Assembly: GCF_947500075.1 (NCBI RefSeq)
Contig: NZ_CANMQS010000002.1
Span: 186,001 to 250,000, forward strand
DNA length: 64,000 nucleotides
From: an uncultured Sulfitobacter sp.
Lineage (GTDB): Bacteria > Pseudomonadota > Alphaproteobacteria > Rhodobacterales > Rhodobacteraceae
Direction: 5' to 3'
The notes under the pieces: generated by a model
The model's database searches: none
The model's input: the letters and a program-made list of their open reading frames with translations, nothing else
Told to the model about the DNA's origin: nothing
Made by a program: the position numbers and the translations under genes
In this document: one piece after another, positions 59,930 to 64,000 of the stretch
How the letters are laid out: every line of letters begins with the position of its first letter
Numbering within the stretch: the stretch's first letter is position 1

Positions 59930-61054
59930 ATGGCATTGCTCAACACCGTCGACCCCACAGGTCTTGATGAATTCAGCGTCGTCTTCACCGACCGCTCCCT
60001 CAACCACATGAGCGGCACGTTCCAGAAGGTCATGCGCGACATCTCCGACATGCTCAAGGACGTCTATGCCGCCGACGCTGTCGCCGTGATCCCCGGCGGC
60101 GGCACCTACGGCATGGAAGCCGTCGCCCGCCAGTTCGCCCGCGACCGGGATGTGCTGGTGGTGCGCAACGGCTGGTTCTCCTACCGCTGGTCCCAGATCA
60201 TCGAAAGCGGCGATCTGACGAACAACGTCACCGTGATGAAAGCCCGCGCCCAAGGCAACACGCCCGCCAGCCCCTTCGCGCCTGCGCCCATTGACGAAGT
60301 CACCAGCACCATCCGCGAACAACGCCCCGCCGTGGTCTTCGCGCCCCATGTCGAAACCTCTGCGGGCGTGATCCTGCCTGACGACTACATCCAGCAAATG
60401 GCCGAAGCCGCTCATGACGTCGGCGCGCTGATGGTGCTCGACTGTATCGCCTCGGGCTGCGCCTGGGTCAACATGCGCGCCTTGGGCGTTGATGTCCTGA
60501 TCTCCGCCCCGCAAAAAGGCTGGTCCGGCACGCCCTGCGCAGGCCTCGTGATGATGTCCGCCCGCGCTGAGGAACGCCTGGCCGAGACCCAATCCGACAG
60601 TTTCGCCATCGATCTCGCCAAATGGCGCGCGATCATGAAAGCCTATGAGGACGGCGGCCATGCCTATCACGCCACCATGCCCACCGACGGGTTGCGCGCC
60701 TTCCGCGACACCATGCTGGAGACGCAGGAATTTGGCTTTGAACGCCTGAAAGAAGCACAGTGGAAACTGGGCGAGGCCGTGCGCCAGATGATGCGCGACA
60801 AAGGCGTGGCGTCGGTGGCTGCCGACGGCTATGGCGCGCCCGGTGTGGTGGTCAGCTACACCGACAACCCCGACGTCCAGAACGGCAAGGCCTTCGCCGC
60901 CAAAGGCATGCAGATCGCCGCCGGTGTGCCCCTGCAAGTGGATGAACCCGAAGGATTCTCCACCTTCCGCCTCGGGCTTTTTGGCCTGGATAAACTCTAT
61001 GATGTGGACGCCACGGTGGGCCGTTTGCGCAAGGTGGTGGACGAAGTGCTTTAA
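59930..61054 (+). CDS. Class V-fold PLP aminotransferase (alanine/serine-glyoxylate aminotransferase-like)
   Basis: PLP-lysine context DVLISAPQKGWSGTPCAGLVMMS; VIPGGGTYGMEAVARQF. Confidence 0.82.
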   Translation: MALLNTVDPTGLDEFSVVFTDRSLNHMSGTFQKVMRDISDMLKDVYAADAVAVIPGGGTYGMEAVARQFARDRDVLVVRNGWFSYRWSQIIESGDLTNNVTVMKARAQGNTPASPFAPAPIDEVTSTIREQRPAVVFAPHVETSAGVILPDDYIQQMAEAAHDVGALMVLDCIASGCAWVNMRALGVDVLISAPQKGWSGTPCAGLVMMSARAEERLAETQSDSFAIDLAKWRAIMKAYEDGGHAYHATMPTDGLRAFRDTMLETQEFGFERLKEAQWKLGEAVRQMMRDKGVASVAADGYGAPGVVVSYTDNPDVQNGKAFAAKGMQIAAGVPLQVDEPEGFSTFRLGLFGLDKLYDVDATVGRLRKVVDEVL

Positions 61055-62247
61055 CGCACGCCAAGCCCCATCTGCATCAACATCTTGCGCACAGGCGCCA
61101 TCGCATAAAGTGCATTCAACCCCGCCGCCCGGGCATCCCGCGCGAGCGGTGCGCTGGCCTGTGACGCCCGGTTGAGCAGATCAATCCCCCGCACCCGCAG
61201 GGCAACATCCCCATGGCGCGCCTTGTGGTAGGCCTCCAGCATCGCCGCATCACCCAGCCCTTCGGGCCGCGCCACCGCCAGCTCCAGCAGCATCGCCGTA
61301 TCCGCCAGCGACATGTTCAACCCCTGGGCCCCGATCGGCGGCAACACATGCGCCGCTTCCGCAATCAACGCCAACCGCTGGCCCGACAACCGCTCCGCCT
61401 GCTGGCTTATGATCGGCCAAACATTGCGCGGGGTGACCAACGTCAGCGGCCCAAACTGATAACAGGACCGCTCCGACATCTCCGCTTCAAAATCCTCAAC
61501 GGAGGCCGCTGCCCGCGCCATCGTCTTCGGCCCATCGTCCATCCAGACCACGGCCGAACAGGGCATCCCGTCCCGATCCGGCAGAGGCACCAGGGTAAAC
61601 GGCCCCCCCGTCCGGTGGATCTCGGTGGAGACATTGTCATGCGGCACCGGATGGGTGACCGCAAAAGCCAGCGCCTTCTGCCCATAGCGACTGGTGGAAA
61701 CCTCAATCCCCGCCGCCTCCCGCATCGGGCTCCCGCGCCCATCCGCTGCAATCACCAACCGCGCCGTCACCGGCCCGCCTTCGGTCAACCCCACCTTGGC
61801 CGACCCCGTCCGCGTAAAGAGCGACGTCGTCCCCGTACCGGGCCGGAAATCCACGCAATCCAGCGCGTCCAACCGCGCCACCAGCACCCGCCGCAGCAAC
61901 CAGTTGGGAAAGTTCCAGCCAAAAGGCTGCTCGGAAATATCCGCCGCATCAAACGACTTGACCACCCGCGGCGCCGCCACCTCGCCACCCGCATCAATGA
62001 TCCGCATCACCTGCAAGGGCGCGGCGTGCTCCGCAAGCCCGTCCCAGACACCCGCCGCTTCCAGCACCCGGCGCGCCGGCTGCAACATCGCGGTGGAGCG
62101 CATGTCAGCGCCCGCCTCATCACGCCCGGTCACTGGCAGGGCAGGGTCCACACAGACAACGTCAAACCCCGCGGTGCCAAAGGCCGCCGCCGCCGTCAGA
62201 CCGGCAATACCGCCGCCCGAAATCAGAATGTCACATGTCTCAGCCAT
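61051..62247 (-). CDS. UbiH/UbiF-family FAD-dependent hydroxylase
   Basis: DILISGGGIAGLTAAAAFGTAGFDVVCVDP; LVIAADGRGSPMRE; LIAEAAHVLPPIGAQGLNMSLAD. Confidence 0.9.
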   Translation of the reverse strand: MAETCDILISGGGIAGLTAAAAFGTAGFDVVCVDPALPVTGRDEAGADMRSTAMLQPARRVLEAAGVWDGLAEHAAPLQVMRIIDAGGEVAAPRVVKSFDAADISEQPFGWNFPNWLLRRVLVARLDALDCVDFRPGTGTTSLFTRTGSAKVGLTEGGPVTARLVIAADGRGSPMREAAGIEVSTSRYGQKALAFAVTHPVPHDNVSTEIHRTGGPFTLVPLPDRDGMPCSAVVWMDDGPKTMARAAASVEDFEAEMSERSCYQFGPLTLVTPRNVWPIISQQAERLSGQRLALIAEAAHVLPPIGAQGLNMSLADTAMLLELAVARPEGLGDAAMLEAYHKARHGDVALRVRGIDLLNRASQASAPLARDARAAGLNALYAMAPVRKMLMQMGLGVR

Positions 62248-62256
62248 GGCCCTAAC

Positions 62257-62904
62257 CTAAGCCGTCAGCTGATCAAGAAAACCGGACAAATCGTCCGTGT
62301 GGTAGTGAATATGCGCGGCATCCAGTCGCGCCGGGGCCACATGCACCGTGCGCATCCCCATCGCATGAGGTTCGGCCAGATTGCGCGGATCATCCTCGAA
62401 CATCGCCGCCCGTGTGGGCGTCAACCCATCGCGGCTGAACACCCTGTCAAAGGCAGCCCTGTCCGGCTTGGGATGAAAATCCGCATGTTCCACGCCGTAA
62501 ATCGCATCAAACAAACCACTCAACCCCCGCGCCTCCAACACCCGCTCGGCGTAAGGCGCACAGCCGTTGGTATAGACAATCCGTCGCCCCGGCAGCGCCT
62601 TGATGCGCGCGGCCAAAACCGGATCGGGCACCAGCCGCTCCATGGAGATGTCATGCACGTCTTCCAGATAAGGCCCCGGATCCACATCATGCTCCCGCAT
62701 CAACCCCGCCAGCGTGGTGCCATGCTCGCGCCAATACTTCGTGCGCAAATGATCCGCCTCTGCCCGGCCCACGCCCAACGCCTCCATCACCCAGGCCGTC
62801 ATCCGCACCTCGATGAGGTCAAACAAGCGCGCCGACGGGGGGTAGAGCGTGTGGTCCAGATCAAAGACCCAGGTCTCGACATGTGAAAAAGCATCGCGTG
62901 GCAT
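62257..62904 (-). CDS. Pyrimidine 5'-nucleotidase-type HAD hydrolase
   Basis: WVFDLDHTLYPPSARLFDLIEVRMTAWVMEALG; KPDRAAFDRV; MFEDDPRNLAEP. Confidence 0.88.
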   Translation of the reverse strand: MPRDAFSHVETWVFDLDHTLYPPSARLFDLIEVRMTAWVMEALGVGRAEADHLRTKYWREHGTTLAGLMREHDVDPGPYLEDVHDISMERLVPDPVLAARIKALPGRRIVYTNGCAPYAERVLEARGLSGLFDAIYGVEHADFHPKPDRAAFDRVFSRDGLTPTRAAMFEDDPRNLAEPHAMGMRTVHVAPARLDAAHIHYHTDDLSGFLDQLTA

Positions 62905-63005
62905 GCCGCCCGTGGTAGGCGCAAGCGGGCAGGGACGCAACCGCCACCACTCTTGCGCATCAGGTCTTCCGCGCTAAGGTATCGCCATTCAAAGGAAGTT
63001 CAGAC

Positions 63006-63665
63006 ATGGCTGCACCAAAACCCGGACCCACCGACGCCTACACAATGATCCTGGAGGCGATTGACGAAGGCACCTACCGCCCCGGCGACCGTCTGGTGGA
63101 GAGCGAGCTGGCCGAACGCTTCGGCGTCTCCCGCACGCCCGTGCGCGAAGCGCTGCAACGGCTGGAAACCCAATCCCTGCTCGCGCGCGATGGCCGCAGC
63201 CTGATCGTGGCCTCGCTCGATCACAACCAGACCGCCGAACTCTATGTGGTGCGCGGCGAACTCGAAGGCCTCGCCGCCCGCCTTGCCGCCCGCCACGCCA
63301 CCCCCGAAGAGGTCCGCGTGCTGCGCGAAATGGTCACCGCCGATGACGCATTGATCAACGATTCCAATGCACTGGCCCGCGCCAACCGGCGCTTCCACAA
63401 ACAGGTGCATCTGGCCTCCCACAACCGCTATCTGGTCCAGCAGCTTGATCTGGTCTACCGCTCCATGGCGCTGATGGCGACCACGTCGCTGGCCGCCGAA
63501 GGCCGGGGAGAGATCGCACAGGCCGAGCATGACAAGATCGTCTCCATGATCGAGGCCCGTGACGAGGATGGCGCGGACGAAGCACTGCGCGCCCATATCT
63601 CCGTGGCCTTTGTCACCCGCCTGAAACAGGAAGCCGCGCGGCTGGAAACCGAAGCGCACCCGTAA
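63006..63665 (+). CDS. GntR-family (FCD-type) transcriptional regulator
   Basis: YRPGDRLVESELAERFGVSRTPVREALQRLE wHTH; FCD-like C-terminus. Confidence 0.9.
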   Translation: MAAPKPGPTDAYTMILEAIDEGTYRPGDRLVESELAERFGVSRTPVREALQRLETQSLLARDGRSLIVASLDHNQTAELYVVRGELEGLAARLAARHATPEEVRVLREMVTADDALINDSNALARANRRFHKQVHLASHNRYLVQQLDLVYRSMALMATTSLAAEGRGEIAQAEHDKIVSMIEARDEDGADEALRAHISVAFVTRLKQEAARLETEAHP

Positions 63666-63817
63666 CCGTCGCAAAAAGTACAGGCGGGGCAGGGGCGCTC
63701 CCCCCTTCACCGCCCTGTGCCTGCACCCTTCAAACCTGCACGCGGCCCGCTGCCTTGCCACCGCCCTGGCCCCTCTTTTTGGCCTTAAATATCCCTGCAC
63801 ACCGGTCCAGCCAGACA

Positions 63818-64000
63818 CTACATATGTGTCGCAGCCCGAGCCCGACGACCCGCCCCCGGCTCCACTCCATTCACATTCGCTTCCCGCCCCCGATTGCTGC
63901 GCACCGACACCCACGAGGGTTCCGGCGCAGGCAGCACAACCGCAACCCGACGGGCATCCGTCCCGGCAGCCGCCACATCCTCCGGGATTTCCGTCTGGGC
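63818..64000 (-). CDS. C-terminal end of an unidentified protein (runs off window end)
   Basis: Open minus frame QTEIPEDVAAAGTDARRVAVVLPAPEPSWVSVRSNRGREANVNGVEPGAGRRARAATHM* with stop at 63818..63820. Confidence 0.5.
   Translation of the reverse strand, partial: AQTEIPEDVAAAGTDARRVAVVLPAPEPSWVSVRSNRGREANVNGVEPGAGRRARAATHM

Noticed and set aside
61213-62886. 557-aa plus-strand ORF spanning the ubiH-like and nucleotidase genes
   Set aside because: Arg/His/Pro-rich translation crossing two well-supported minus-strand genes.
63000-63914. 304-aa minus-strand ORF opposite the GntR gene
   Set aside because: Antisense of a clear GntR/FCD gene; the genuine end-of-window minus frame is a different one (63818..64000).

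Overview
The window is a GC-rich alphaproteobacterial chromosome segment that looks like the Roseobacter group of Rhodobacteraceae. This lineage call rests on gene content and order, not on a search. It is dense and almost entirely coding. Main blocks: (i) a minus-strand sorbitol/mannitol (smo/mtl-type) catabolic and ABC-transport cluster with a LacI regulator (0.3-9.5 kb); (ii) a Tat-exported intradiol-dioxygenase-like protein with a ferric-reductase-like membrane protein; (iii) housekeeping genes: holB-tatD-PhnP-like MBL, sdaA, rpiA, gor, hflK-hflC-degP, purD, xseA, ftsY, metZ, folE2, trkH, glyQ-glyS, folB-folP-glmM, ilvC, ubiH-like. I found no tRNA/rRNA, CRISPR array, transposase, prophage or recognisable defence island, and no clear new multi-gene system. 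The most interesting signals are smaller: a trypsin-fold pseudoprotease fused to SPOR/PG-binding regions with all three catalytic residues apparently replaced; a foldable in-frame insertion in glutathione reductase; a composition-shifted block in glyS that coincides with a protein insertion; a FolB fusion to an amino-acid-kinase-like tail; a bacterial Popeye/CNBD-like membrane protein; a SAM-II riboswitch followed by a terminator-like hairpin upstream of metZ; an orphan FdsB-like subunit; a four-Cys paralog pair; and several intergenic palindromes and repeats, including a 34-bp repeat present twice.
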